Shown: piece by piece, positions 10,373 to 18,666 of the stretch
Layout of the letters: each line of letters begins with the position of its first letter
Numbering within the stretch: position 1 is the first letter of the stretch
Assembly: GCF_013364195.1 (NCBI RefSeq)
Contig: NZ_CP054918.1
Coordinates: forward strand, 1,353,001 to 1,417,000
Source of the DNA: Streptomyces sp. NA04227
Lineage (GTDB): Bacteria; Actinomycetota; Actinomycetes; Streptomycetales; Streptomycetaceae
Length of the DNA stretch: 64,000 nucleotides
Direction: 5' to 3'
The notes under the pieces: generated by a model
Told to the model about the DNA's origin: nothing
The model's database searches: none
What the model saw: only the letters and a program-made list of their open reading frames with translations
Program-made: the position numbers and the translations under genes

Positions 10373-11206
10373 TTACCCGGCCTGTCCGGACTTCGCGCCC
10401 TTGCGTACGCCCTCGGCCAGTTCAGCCGCGAGGGCGCGGACCGCTGCGAACCCCGCGGCCCGATCGGGCGCGTCGAGCATCCGCTTGACGAACGCGGATC
10501 CGACGATGACCCCGTCCGCGAAACCGGCGACCTCGGCGGCCTGCGTCGCGTTGGAGACGCCGAGGCCGACACAGACCGGCAGGTCGGTGGTCCGGCGGGT
10601 GCGCGCCACCAGGTCCTGGGCCTGTGCGCCGACCGACTCGCGGGTGCCGGTGACGCCCATCAGGGAGGCCGCGTACACAAAGCCGGAACCGGCGGCCGTG
10701 ATGGTGGCGAGCCGGGCGTCCTTGCTGCTGGGCGCGACGACGAAGACGGTCGCCAGACCGTGCTTGTCGGCGTGCTCGCGCCAGGTCGCCGACTCCTGCA
10801 CCGGCAGGTCGGGCAGGATGCACCCGGCGCCGCCCGCCTCGGCGAGCTCGGCGGCGAAGCGCTCGACGCCGTAGCGGTCCACCGGGTTCCAGTACGTCAT
10901 CACCAGCACCGGCTTGCCGGTGGCCGCGTGCGCCTCGCGGACCGTGCGCAGGACGTCGGCGATACGGACGCCGCCGCGCAGCGCGATGTCGTCGGCGGTC
11001 TGGATGACCGGTCCGTCGAGCACCGGGTCGCTGTGCGGCAGGCCGACCTCGACCACGTCGGCGCCGCCGTCGAAGGCCGCCTTGACGGCCTCGATGCCGC
11101 CGTCCACGTCGGGGAAGCCCGCCGGGAGGTAGGCGATCAGGGCGGACCGCGACTCGGCCTTGGCCCGGTTCAGCGTCTCGTTCAACAGCCGGATGTTGCC
11201 GCTCAC
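10373..11206 (-). CDS. trpA: Tryptophan synthase alpha chain
   Basis: TrpA cleaves indole-3-glycerol phosphate to indole and glyceraldehyde 3-phosphate; indole passes to TrpB by a tunnel. The 277-residue TIM barrel carries [19 protein letters not shown] with the catalytic Glu, the second catalytic Asp loop in [12 protein letters not shown], and the phosphate-binding [14 protein letters not shown] and GVIVGSAFV near the end. The GTG start at 11206 overlaps the trpB stop as GTGA, so translation is coupled. The trpB and trpA products form the alpha2-beta2 complex. Confidence 0.97.
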   Translation of the reverse strand: MSGNIRLLNETLNRAKAESRSALIAYLPAGFPDVDGGIEAVKAAFDGGADVVEVGLPHSDPVLDGPVIQTADDIALRGGVRIADVLRTVREAHAATGKPVLVMTYWNPVDRYGVERFAAELAEAGGAGCILPDLPVQESATWREHADKHGLATVFVVAPSSKDARLATITAAGSGFVYAASLMGVTGTRESVGAQAQDLVARTRRTTDLPVCVGLGVSNATQAAEVAGFADGVIVGSAFVKRMLDAPDRAAGFAAVRALAAELAEGVRKGAKSGQAG

Positions 11207-12507
11207 TTGGCGTCCCCCTGGATCTCTGCCTGGATGTCGGCGGCGCCGCCGCCCGCGTCCGCCTCGACCACGCCGTCGGCGGGGCGGTCGTACAGCCCGA
11301 AGTAGCGGGCCGCGGTGTCCATGTCCTTGTCGCCGCGCCCGGAGAGGTTCACGACGAGCAGCGCGTCCTTGCCCAGTTCCCGGCCGACCTCCAGCGCACC
11401 GGCCAGCGCGTGCGCGCTCTCGATGGCCGGGATGATGCCCTCGGTGCGCGAGAGCAGCCGCAGTGCCTGCATGGCCGCGTCGTCGGTGACGGCACGGTAC
11501 TCGCCGCGCCCGCTGTCCTTGAGGTACGCGTGCTCCGGTCCGATGCCCGGGTAGTCCAGGCCCGCCGAGATCGAGTACGGCTCGGTGATCTGGCCCTCGT
11601 CGTCCTGGAGGACGTACGAGCGCGAGCCGTGCAGGATGCCGGGCTCGCCCATGGTGAGGGTGGCCGCGTGCTCTCCGCTGTCGATGCCGTGTCCGGCCGG
11701 TTCGCAGCCGATGAGGCGTACCGAGGCGTCCGGGATGAAGGCGTGGAACAGGCCGATGGCGTTGGAGCCGCCGCCGACGCAGGCGATCGCGGCGTCCGGC
11801 AGGCGGCCCGCGCGCTCCAGGAGCTGGCGGCGGGCCTCGACCCCGATCACCCGGTGGAAGTCGCGGACCATGGCCGGGAAGGGGTGGGGACCGGCGACCG
11901 TGCCGAAGAGGTAGTGGGTGTGGTCGACGTTGGCGACCCAGTCGCGGAAGGCCTCGTTGATGGCGTCCTTGAGGGTGCGGCTGCCCGACTTCACGGCGAT
12001 GACCTCGGCGCCGAGCATGCGCATCCTGGCCACGTTGAGGGCCTGGCGCTGGGTGTCGATCTCGCCCATGTAGATGGTGCAGTCGAGGCCGAACAGGGCA
12101 CAGGCGGTGGCGGTGGCGACGCCGTGCTGGCCCGCGCCGGTCTCCGCGATCACCCGGGTCTTGCCCATCCGCCGGGTGAGCAGGGCCTGGCCGAGCACGT
12201 TGTTGATCTTGTGCGAGCCGGTGTGGTTGAGGTCCTCGCGCTTGAGGAACACCCGGGCGCCGCCCGCGTGTTCGGCGAACCGCGGCACCTCGGTGAGCGC
12301 GCTGGGGCGCCCGGTGTAGTTGACCAGGAGGTCGTCGAGTTCGGCCGCGAAGGCGGGGTCGGCCTTGGCCTTGTCGTACTCGACGGCGACCTCGTCCACG
12401 GCGGCGACCAGCGCCTCGGGGATGAAGGTGCCGCCGAAGGCGCCGAAGTAGCCCGCGGCGTCGGGCACTTGGCCCTCGGGATCGGGAAGGAAGAACTCGC
12501 TGGGCAT
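11203..12507 (-). CDS. trpB: Tryptophan synthase beta chain
   Basis: TrpB is the PLP enzyme that condenses indole with L-serine to make tryptophan. The 434-residue product contains the PLP lysine in [14 protein letters not shown], the phosphate-cup sequence [12 protein letters not shown] and the EPAGHG region. Two in-frame ATGs lie at 12513 and 12507; AGGAG is one base from the first but seven from the second, so I chose 12507 ([13 protein letters not shown]). It overlaps trpA by four bases. The gap of about 310 bases to the upstream trpM-like gene is unusual inside a trp operon and may hold its own promoter. Confidence 0.96.
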   Translation of the reverse strand: MPSEFFLPDPEGQVPDAAGYFGAFGGTFIPEALVAAVDEVAVEYDKAKADPAFAAELDDLLVNYTGRPSALTEVPRFAEHAGGARVFLKREDLNHTGSHKINNVLGQALLTRRMGKTRVIAETGAGQHGVATATACALFGLDCTIYMGEIDTQRQALNVARMRMLGAEVIAVKSGSRTLKDAINEAFRDWVANVDHTHYLFGTVAGPHPFPAMVRDFHRVIGVEARRQLLERAGRLPDAAIACVGGGSNAIGLFHAFIPDASVRLIGCEPAGHGIDSGEHAATLTMGEPGILHGSRSYVLQDDEGQITEPYSISAGLDYPGIGPEHAYLKDSGRGEYRAVTDDAAMQALRLLSRTEGIIPAIESAHALAGALEVGRELGKDALLVVNLSGRGDKDMDTAARYFGLYDRPADGVVEADAGGGAADIQAEIQGDAK

Positions 12508-12817
12508 GGGCATGCTCCTGACGGGGCGTGAGAGGCCCCCGACGGTTCGGTCGGTGATCACCGTATGCGCGCGCGTACGCCGTCGCGGGAAGGCCGTCGC
12601 ACGGAAAGCCGCGTGGGCGAGTGGACGAGCGCAAGAGCCGTCCTGCGGAAGCCGTACGGGTGGGCCCTCGCGCGAAAGCCACGGAAAGCCACGTGAACCG
12701 CGTGCGACCGGCGCACACCGCGCGCCGTACGCGGGCGCGCGAGGCGCGTCGCATAGGCGCGGTGAGGCGCGGTGCGGTGGACCGGCTGTCGGTCCCGGGT
12801 GAGGTGCGGTGGCGTGG
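12508..12817. other. Gap between trpM-like gene and trpB
   Basis: This 310-base stretch interrupts an otherwise same-strand trp gene order. It is very GC-rich, with repeated GGAAAGCC(A/G)CG-like words near 12600-12690. No convincing ORF, run of Trp codons or attenuator hairpin was seen. It could hold a separate trpBA promoter, but I cannot point to hexamers. Confidence 0.4.
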
Positions 12818-13066
12818 TTACGGGCGCGCGGGGCGCCCGTGCCATCGCATCCCGTTGACCTGGCCAGGCTCGTCGCCGATCACATAGCGGACCCGGCGGC
12901 CGTGCACACGGCGGGCCGGGGCCCGGCAGCCGCGGGGGCGGCAGCCACGGGCGAGGCGGGCGTAGGGGTCACGGGCGCGGTCACCGCCGGGCGGGCACGG
13001 GCAGGCGTCGGCGCCGCAGAGGCTGCTGCCCCCGCGGAGGTCGACGGCGCCGCGTGCCCGTGTCAC
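12818..13066 (-). CDS. trpM: TrpM-like small protein of the trp operon
   Basis: An 82-codon gene between trpC and trpB. Its GTG start is 7 bases after the trpC stop, and AGGAG at the end of trpC is 11 bases upstream. The product has a Cys/Arg/Pro-rich core, [18 protein letters not shown], followed by [17 protein letters not shown], which I recall as characteristic of TrpM. TrpM is a small protein encoded in the S. coelicolor trp cluster and reported to modulate tryptophan biosynthesis and differentiation. The predicted protein seems longer than the S. coelicolor one because of an N-terminal Asp/Gly/Cys-rich stretch. No other start codon exists in this frame before the core. How the protein acts is not evident from the sequence. 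Confidence 0.7.
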   Translation of the reverse strand: MTRARGAVDLRGGSSLCGADACPCPPGGDRARDPYARLARGCRPRGCRAPARRVHGRRVRYVIGDEPGQVNGMRWHGRPARP

Positions 13067-13073
13067 CGTCGGG

Positions 13074-13883
13074 TCAGCTCCTGCCGTGCCGGAGCGCGGG
13101 GTGGGCGCCGGCGGCCACCAGATCGGCGACGGCGGACTTCGGGTCACGGCCGGTCACCAGGGACTCGCCGACCAGGACGGCGTCGGCACCGGCGTTGGCG
13201 TAGGCGATCAGGTCGTGCGGGCCGCGTACACCGGACTCGGCGATCTTGACGATGTGGTCGGGGATCTCCGGGGCGACCCGCTCGAAGGTCGACCTGTCGA
13301 CTTCGAGGGTCTTGAGGTTGCGGGCGTTGACGCCGATCACCCGGGCCCCGGCGTCGACCGCGCGCTCGGCCTCGTCCTCGTCGTGGACCTCGACGATCGG
13401 GGTGAGCCCGATCGACTCGGCACGCTCGATGAGCGAGACCAAGGCCTCCTGGTCGAGGGCGGCGACGATCAGCAGCGCGAGGTCGGCACCGTAGGCGCGG
13501 GCCTCCCAGAGCTGGTACGAGGTGACAATGAAGTCCTTGCGCAGGACCGGGATCTCCACCCGGGCGCGGACCGCCTCCAGGTCGTCGAGCGAACCGCCGA
13601 AGCGGCGCTGCTCGGTGAGTACGGAGATGACGGCGGCGCCGCCCGCCTCGTAGTCCGCGGCGAGGGCGGCCGGATCGGCGATCGCGGCCAGCGCTCCCTT
13701 GGACGGGCTGGAACGCTTCACCTCGCAGATGACGCGGACGCTGTCGCCGCGCAGCGCGGCGGCGCCGTCCTTGGCCTGCGGGGCGTTCGCCGCACGCTCC
13801 TTGAGCTCATCGAGGCCGACTGCGGCCTGCCGCTCGGCGAGGTCGGCGCGGACTCCTTCGATGATCTCATCGAGCACACTCAC
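13074..13883 (-). CDS. trpC: Indole-3-glycerol phosphate synthase
   Basis: TrpC closes the indole ring from carboxyphenylamino-deoxyribulose phosphate. The 269-residue TIM barrel has the signature [13 protein letters not shown] near residues 50-62 with the catalytic lysine, the second conserved region [41 protein letters not shown] and the phosphate-binding [11 protein letters not shown] and [10 protein letters not shown]. The GTG start at 13883 is preceded by AAAGGGGA at suitable spacing; a second GTG two codons on is less likely. The trpM-like gene follows after 7 bases. No trpF accompanies it; PriA encoded at 22480-23208 is expected to supply the preceding isomerase step. Confidence 0.96.
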   Translation of the reverse strand: MSVLDEIIEGVRADLAERQAAVGLDELKERAANAPQAKDGAAALRGDSVRVICEVKRSSPSKGALAAIADPAALAADYEAGGAAVISVLTEQRRFGGSLDDLEAVRARVEIPVLRKDFIVTSYQLWEARAYGADLALLIVAALDQEALVSLIERAESIGLTPIVEVHDEDEAERAVDAGARVIGVNARNLKTLEVDRSTFERVAPEIPDHIVKIAESGVRGPHDLIAYANAGADAVLVGESLVTGRDPKSAVADLVAAGAHPALRHGRS

Positions 13884-14037
13884 GCGAGCGGTCCCCTTTG
13901 CTTGGAGCGGTCGGATGCGGACCCCGGTGCGGATTTCCCGTACGGCGTTCGCTGGTCACCTGCGATGGTATCCGCAGCGGACGGCTGCCTCTGCATCCGG
14001 CCGGGCACGGTCCCATTACCTGGACATTCTCCCCTTC

Positions 14038-14496
14038 TCAAGGATGCAGCCAGCCTCCGAACGGCAAGTTCCGGACAACCGTGAAGACGAGGGCGAGGCC
14101 GCCGAGGACCCACATCTGGGCCGGGCGCAGCACCAGGAGCGCGGACGAGCCCCGCCCGCGCGCCAGGCGCACCGTCCACAGCACCCAGAGCACCGCGAAG
14201 GCGCCGAAGCCGAACACGGCGAAGGCGTTGTCGGTCAGCGCGGCACCGAGGTCCCCGTGGGCGAAGGCGTGGGCGCTGCGCAGGCCACCGCAGCCGGGGC
14301 AGTAGATCCCGGTGAACCGCAGCAGCGGGCAGACCGGGTAGTGGCCCGGTTCGTTCGGGTCGACGGTGGCGACATAGCCGAAGGCCGCGACCACGGCGCC
14401 CAGGGTGCCCACCGGCACCAGCAGCCGCCGGACCAGTGCGCCCGCTCCCGGGGCGGCGGCGGTCTCGGTCTCTGCGTTCACCCGCGCATCGTTCAC
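14038..14496 (-). CDS. DUF2752 small membrane protein
   Basis: A protein of about 152 residues with three hydrophobic segments and the DUF2752 hallmark CPLLRFTGIYCPGCGGLRSAHAFAHGDLGAAL (about residues 60-90), where CPGCGG is the defining motif. The function of this family is unknown; the cysteines suggest a redox or metal role but this is inference. The start is ambiguous between GTGs at 14496 and 14481, and neither has a strong ribosome binding site. It lies on the same strand between trpE and trpC and may be co-transcribed with trpC, whose start is about 155 bases downstream. Confidence 0.8.
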   Translation of the reverse strand: MNDARVNAETETAAAPGAGALVRRLLVPVGTLGAVVAAFGYVATVDPNEPGHYPVCPLLRFTGIYCPGCGGLRSAHAFAHGDLGAALTDNAFAVFGFGAFAVLWVLWTVRLARGRGSSALLVLRPAQMWVLGGLALVFTVVRNLPFGGWLHP

Positions 14497-14709
14497 CCGA
14501 GCATTGTGTCGCGGCCCGGCCTCGGGCGCGCGGGCCGGGTGCCGTACGGCTGGCAGGGCTTCCCCGGCGACGCGTTCCGCCCGGGTCGACGGACGAGAGC
14601 GACCCGTGGCGCGGGTGGCCACGGGTCGCTCTCGACGCCGTCGGTCGTTGTCGTGCCACCGCCGGGGCGGCGGCACGGTGCCGTCCGCGCGGGGGCGGAC
14701 GGCGGTGGA

Positions 14710-14967
14710 TCAGACGGTCTCGCTCTGCGGCTCGGTGGCGCGGACGGTGCGGGGCGCGGCGGCGGTGCGCGGCTTCGAGCCCAGGCCCATGAGGTGCATG
14801 ACACCGCCGACGATCGGGGCGAGCAGGATGATCGCCGCTCCGGCCCAGAAGCCCACCGGGTTGGCCATCACCATGAACGCGCCCGCCACGGTGAAACCGA
14901 TGAAGGCGATGATGACACCGGTCCAGGCGGCCGGGGTGTGTCCGTGACCGTGGCTGCTCGCCGACAT
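14710..14967 (-). CDS. HGxxPAAW-motif small membrane protein
   Basis: An 85-residue protein starting MSASSHGHGHTPAAWTGV. It has two hydrophobic helices (about 15-36 and 42-62) and a basic, Ala/Thr-rich tail. The HGHTPAAW stretch at residues 8-15 is the actinobacterial HGxxPAAW signature, conserved in the trp region of streptomycetes; its function is unknown. The ATG at 14967 follows GGGAGC at 7-base spacing, so the start is well supported. The two membrane helices and His-rich N-terminus might bind a metal or a membrane partner, which is speculation. Confidence 0.85.
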   Translation of the reverse strand: MSASSHGHGHTPAAWTGVIIAFIGFTVAGAFMVMANPVGFWAGAAIILLAPIVGGVMHLMGLGSKPRTAAAPRTVRATEPQSETV

Positions 14968-15173
14968 GACGTGCTCCCTCATTGCTCGAAATGCTCGATA
15001 GTGCTCGTGGTCAGTGTGCTGAGCGCTCGAGGTGCGCCGTTGGCCGCACACTCGTCGCCCATTGTCCCGCACGCCACCCCGTGCCCGGGCCCGGGGTGGT
15101 GCGATTCACGTCGCCCTCGCGGGCGCCTCGACCGCAGCCGGTACGAGGGCCTCGTACTGACGCCGGATGCGGG

Positions 15174-15803
15174 TCAGCCGCGGGTCGGGTCCTCGCCGCG
15201 GTCGAGTGCCTTCCACAGTTCGCCGGGGTGCTCCGCGTCGGCGTCCGCGCCGCGGCGCGGACGCGGGGCGCCCGCTCGCTCGTAGCGTCCCGACATGGCG
15301 GGCCAGTCGCCGCCGCAGCGCAGCGCGATCAGTCCGGCGATCAGCAGGAGCAGGCCGCCCGCCGCGGCCACGTAGGGCCAGGGCGTATGGCTGAGCGACT
15401 CGACCGTGGCGGCGGTGTCGCCGGTGGCCCGGGCCGCCTTCTCGTCCAGGGCGCCGCTGTCCGAGGCGCCGAGCACGGAGGCCACGACGATCCCGGCGCC
15501 GGTCAGGGCGAGCAGCCCGGAGACGACACGGCGGCCGGTGCGGCGCACGGCGAACACGGCGACCAGAGCGGCGAGTCCGACGATGGCGAGCGCGGCCGGC
15601 ACACCGGTGACGTCGCCGCCCTTGGCGGTGAGCGGGAAGTCGCCGCCCGCCACCGCGGCGGTGCCCTCCGCCCAGCGCTGGCGCGAGGCGAGCAGCGTCA
15701 CGGCGGCGCCGCCGGCGCCCGCGAGCAGGGCCAGGCCCAGGCTGCGTCGGCCGGAGCGGACCGGTGTCGCGGCTTCGGTTCGGGGGTGAGGTACAGCAGT
15801 CAC
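15174..15803 (-). CDS. Trp-region conserved membrane protein (TIGR02234 type)
   Basis: A protein of about 209 residues with four hydrophobic segments arranged as two pairs around an extracytoplasmic loop that contains RQRWAEG (about residues 41-47). The C-terminal tail is polar and ends LWKALDRGEDPTRG. This matches the conserved membrane protein found beside trp genes in actinobacteria (TIGR02234), whose role is unknown. The GTG at 15803 is preceded by GATAGT and six G residues, which looks like a -10 box six bases from a leaderless start. An in-frame GTG at 15827 is an alternative. It follows trpE on the same strand with a gap of about 200 bases. Confidence 0.8.
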   Translation of the reverse strand: MTAVPHPRTEAATPVRSGRRSLGLALLAGAGGAAVTLLASRQRWAEGTAAVAGGDFPLTAKGGDVTGVPAALAIVGLAALVAVFAVRRTGRRVVSGLLALTGAGIVVASVLGASDSGALDEKAARATGDTAATVESLSHTPWPYVAAAGGLLLLIAGLIALRCGGDWPAMSGRYERAGAPRPRRGADADAEHPGELWKALDRGEDPTRG

Positions 15804-16001
15804 CCCCCCACTATCGCCTGAACCCACCCGGATCCGTCACCCGGGGCGGCTCCCGGGACGCAGATCACGGCCACGGTTCGGTCACACTCCGGCCGGAAAC
15901 CGCGTGTGACCGGTCACCGGCCGGGCGCTGAACGGACAGCGTGCGTACGTGGTCGGGCATCCCGCACGCCGTGAGGCGGGGCTCGGCCCCGCCCCGCGCC
16001 C

Positions 16002-17486
16002 TCAGCCCCCGAGCCGCCCCGCCGTGTGGACCGCGCGCAGGACCGCCGCCGCCTTGTTGCGGCACTCGGTGTCCTCGGCGGCCGGGTCGGAGTCGGCGAC
16101 CACCCCGGCGCCCGCCTGTACGTACGCCTTGCCGTCGCGGAGCAGGGCGGTACGGATCGCGATGGCGGTGTCGGAGTCGCCCGCGAAGTCGAGGTAGCCG
16201 ACGCAACCGCCGTACAGGCCGCGGCGGCTGGGTTCGAGTTCGTCGATGATCTGCATCGCCCGGGGCTTGGGGGCACCGGAGAGGGTGCCGGCCGGGAAGC
16301 AGGCGGTCAGTACGTCGAAGGCGGTGCGGTCCTCGGCCACCTTGCCGGTGACCGTCGAGACGATGTGCATGACGTGCGAGTACTTCTCGATCGACATGAA
16401 GTCGACCACCTCGACGCTGCCGGGTTCGCAGACCCGGCCGAGGTCGTTGCGGCCGAGGTCGACCAGCATCAGGTGCTCGGCGCGCTCCTTGGGGTCGGCG
16501 AGCAGTTCCTCGGCGAGCTGCTGGTCCTCCTGCGGGGTCGCGCCGCGCGGCCGGGTGCCCGCGATGGGGTGCACCATCGCCTGCCCGTCCGCGACCTTGA
16601 CCAGCGCCTCGGGCGAGGAGCCCACGACGTCGAAGCCGTCGAAGCGGATCAGGTACATGTACGGCGAGGGGTTGGTGGCCCGCAGCACCCGGTACACGTC
16701 GAGCGCGCTCGCCTCGCACGGGGCCTCGAAGCGCTGCGAGGGCACCACCTGGAAGGCCTCGCCCGCGCGGATCCGCTCCTTGATGTCCGCCACCGCGTCC
16801 TGGAAGTCCTCGCCGCCCCACAGGGCGCGGAACGGCGGGAGTTCGGCGGGCGGCATCGCGGCGGGCGGCTGGGCGAGGGGACGGGCCAGGTCCGCCTGCA
16901 TCGCGTCGAGCCGGGCCACCGCGTCGGCGTAGGCCTCGTCGACCCCGGTGTCCAGGTCGTTGTGGTTGATGGCGTTGGCGATGAGCAGGACCGTGCCGTC
17001 CCGGTGATCCAGTACGGCGAGGTCGCTGGTGAGCAGCATCGTCAGCTCGGGCAGCTTGAGGTCGTCCTGCTCGCCGGGGCCGATCCGCTCCAGGCGCCGC
17101 ACGATGTCGTAGCCGAGATAGCCGACCATGCCGCCGGTGAACGGCGGTGTCCCGGCGGCAAGATCGCGCGGGGTGTGCAGTGCCTCGATCGTGGCACGCA
17201 GCGCGGCGAGCGGGTCGCCCGTCAGGGGGACGCCCACCGGCGGGCTGCCCTCCCAGTGCACCTGCCCCTCGCGCTCGGTGAGCGTGGCCGAGGAGCGCAC
17301 CCCGACGAAGGAGTAGCGGGACCAGGAGTTTCCGTTCTCGGCGGACTCCAGGAGGAAGGTGCCCGGCCGTTCGGCGGCGAGCTTGCGGTACAGGGCGAGC
17401 GGGGTGTCCCCGTCGGCGAGCAGTCTGCGGCCGACCGGGATGACCCGGCGGTCGGCCGCCAGCTTGCGGAAGGTCTCGAGGTCCAT
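16002..17486 (-). CDS. trpE: Anthranilate synthase component I
   Basis: TrpE converts chorismate to anthranilate using ammonia from a glutamine amidotransferase partner, which is not in this window. The 494-residue product carries LLESAENG near residue 45, the tryptophan feedback-site motif, and the chorismate-binding domain with [32 protein letters not shown] and [15 protein letters not shown]. The ATG at 17486 gives [19 protein letters not shown]. hisI ends 11 bases upstream, so the two are very probably co-transcribed, a link between histidine and tryptophan synthesis. No leader peptide with consecutive Trp codons was seen upstream of hisI. Confidence 0.97.
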   Translation of the reverse strand: MDLETFRKLAADRRVIPVGRRLLADGDTPLALYRKLAAERPGTFLLESAENGNSWSRYSFVGVRSSATLTEREGQVHWEGSPPVGVPLTGDPLAALRATIEALHTPRDLAAGTPPFTGGMVGYLGYDIVRRLERIGPGEQDDLKLPELTMLLTSDLAVLDHRDGTVLLIANAINHNDLDTGVDEAYADAVARLDAMQADLARPLAQPPAAMPPAELPPFRALWGGEDFQDAVADIKERIRAGEAFQVVPSQRFEAPCEASALDVYRVLRATNPSPYMYLIRFDGFDVVGSSPEALVKVADGQAMVHPIAGTRPRGATPQEDQQLAEELLADPKERAEHLMLVDLGRNDLGRVCEPGSVEVVDFMSIEKYSHVMHIVSTVTGKVAEDRTAFDVLTACFPAGTLSGAPKPRAMQIIDELEPSRRGLYGGCVGYLDFAGDSDTAIAIRTALLRDGKAYVQAGAGVVADSDPAAEDTECRNKAAAVLRAVHTAGRLGG

Positions 17487-17497
17487 GGCCACCGACC

Positions 17498-17872
17498 CTA
17501 CTGAGCCAGCGGCAACGAGCCGGCGTCGAAGCAGGTGCGGTCGCCGGTGTGGCAGGCGGCGCCCACCTGGTCGACCTTCACCAGGACGGTGTCCGCGTCG
17601 CAGTCCAGGGCCACCGACTTCACGTGCTGGACGTGGCCCGAGGTGTCGCCCTTGACCCAGTACTCCTGTCGGCTGCGCGACCAGTACGTGGCGCGGCCCG
17701 TGGTGAGGGTGCGATGCAGCGCCTCGTCGTCCATCCAGCCGAGCATGAGCACCTCGCCGGTGTCGTACTGCTGGGCGACGGCGGGAACGAGCCCGTCGGC
17801 GCCGCGCTTGAGGCGCGCGGCGACCTGGGGATCGAGCTGGCTGGGCTGCCTGGGCGTGGTCATGGGGTTCAT
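17498..17872 (-). CDS. hisI: Phosphoribosyl-AMP cyclohydrolase
   Basis: HisI opens the adenine ring of phosphoribosyl-AMP, the third step of histidine synthesis. The 124-residue product has the zinc and magnesium site [26 protein letters not shown] near the C-terminus and the early [15 protein letters not shown] and [20 protein letters not shown] segments. It is the monofunctional form without a HisE domain. Two ATGs are possible (17872 and 17863); I kept the first. The gene is separated from the main his operon by about 3.4 kb and sits 11 bases upstream of trpE, an arrangement I recall from other Streptomyces. Confidence 0.95.
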   Translation of the reverse strand: MNPMTTPRQPSQLDPQVAARLKRGADGLVPAVAQQYDTGEVLMLGWMDDEALHRTLTTGRATYWSRSRQEYWVKGDTSGHVQHVKSVALDCDADTVLVKVDQVGAACHTGDRTCFDAGSLPLAQ

Positions 17873-17966
17873 TGTGCGGGATCACTCCCGGTGGGCGGCG
17901 CCGGTCCGGCATCCGGACAGCGGTCGTCCGGATTCCGTTTCGCCGCACGTCGGGGGCTGCGAACGC

Positions 17967-17997
17967 TTGCCATGGGGCGCCGGTGCGGCCCTAGAGT
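17967..17997 (+). promoter_or_regulatory. Leaderless promoter for the 18004 gene
   Basis: TTGCCA (17967-17972) and TAGAGT (17992-17997) form -35 and -10 boxes with a 19-base spacer. The -10 box ends six bases before the ATG at 18004, so transcription should start at or next to the start codon. There is no ribosome binding site in GTGTACGC. Confidence 0.7.
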
Positions 17998-18003
17998 GTA
18001 CGC

Positions 18004-18639
18004 ATGTCCACTCATGCGAAGCGTGAACGACTCCTTCTCGCCGAACTCCTGGAAGCGGCGGGACCGGGGGCGCCGACCCTGTGCGAGGGCTGGCTGACCC
18101 GTGACCTCGCGGCACATGTGGTGGTGCGCGAGCGCAGGCCCGACGCCGCGGGCGGCATCCTGATCAAGCCGCTGGCCGCCCGCCTGGAGCGGGTGGAGGC
18201 CGAGTTCGCCGCCAAGCCCTACGAGGAACTGATCGACCTGATCCGCAGCGGCCCGCCGAAGTTCTCGCCGTTCGCCCTCAAGCAGGTCGACGAGGCGGCG
18301 AACGTCATCGAGTTCTACGTCCACGCCGAGGACGTGCGCCGCGCACAGCCCGAGTGGACCGAGCGCACTCTCGACCCGGTCTTCGCCGACGCCCTGTGGT
18401 CCCGCCTGGAGCGCGGCGCCCGGCTGCTCGGCCGCAACGCCCCGACCGGCATAGTGCTCCGGCGCCCCGACGGCCGCACCGTGGTCGCCAGCCGCGGCAC
18501 CCCCGTGGTCACCGTGACCGGCGAGCCCTCGGAACTGGTCCTGTACACCTACGGGCGCCAGTCGGTCGCCAAGGTCGAACTCGACGGTGAGCCGGAGGCG
18601 ATCGAGAAGCTCAACGGCGCGAAGGAACTGGGGCTTTAG
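18004..18639 (+). CDS. TIGR03085-type metal-binding protein
   Basis: A 211-residue protein of the DinB-like/maleylpyruvate isomerase N-terminal fold. The N-terminal AELLEAAGPGAPTLCEGWLTRDLAAHVVVRERRPDA is the family helix pair, and HVV near residue 38 together with EFYVHAEDVRRAQPEW near residue 105 supplies the histidines expected to bind metal. The C-terminal half is a small beta-rich domain. Families of this fold include mycothiol-dependent enzymes, so a mycothiol link is possible but unproven. The mRNA appears leaderless. It is transcribed away from hisI and converges with the MMPL gene. Confidence 0.82.
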   Translation: MSTHAKRERLLLAELLEAAGPGAPTLCEGWLTRDLAAHVVVRERRPDAAGGILIKPLAARLERVEAEFAAKPYEELIDLIRSGPPKFSPFALKQVDEAANVIEFYVHAEDVRRAQPEWTERTLDPVFADALWSRLERGARLLGRNAPTGIVLRRPDGRTVVASRGTPVVTVTGEPSELVLYTYGRQSVAKVELDGEPEAIEKLNGAKELGL

Positions 18640-18666
18640 ACGCTCGGGTCCCAGCACGCTGGGGCT

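Noticed and set aside
10373..12754. A single 793-residue frame ending in trpA
   Set aside because: Only the last 277 residues are TrpA. The upstream part is out of frame with trpB and is not protein-like, so it is not a trpB-trpA fusion.
17873..18003. Tryptophan attenuator leader peptide upstream of hisI-trpE
   Set aside because: No start codon with ribosome binding site followed by consecutive Trp codons was seen on the minus strand, and no terminator/antiterminator pair was evident.
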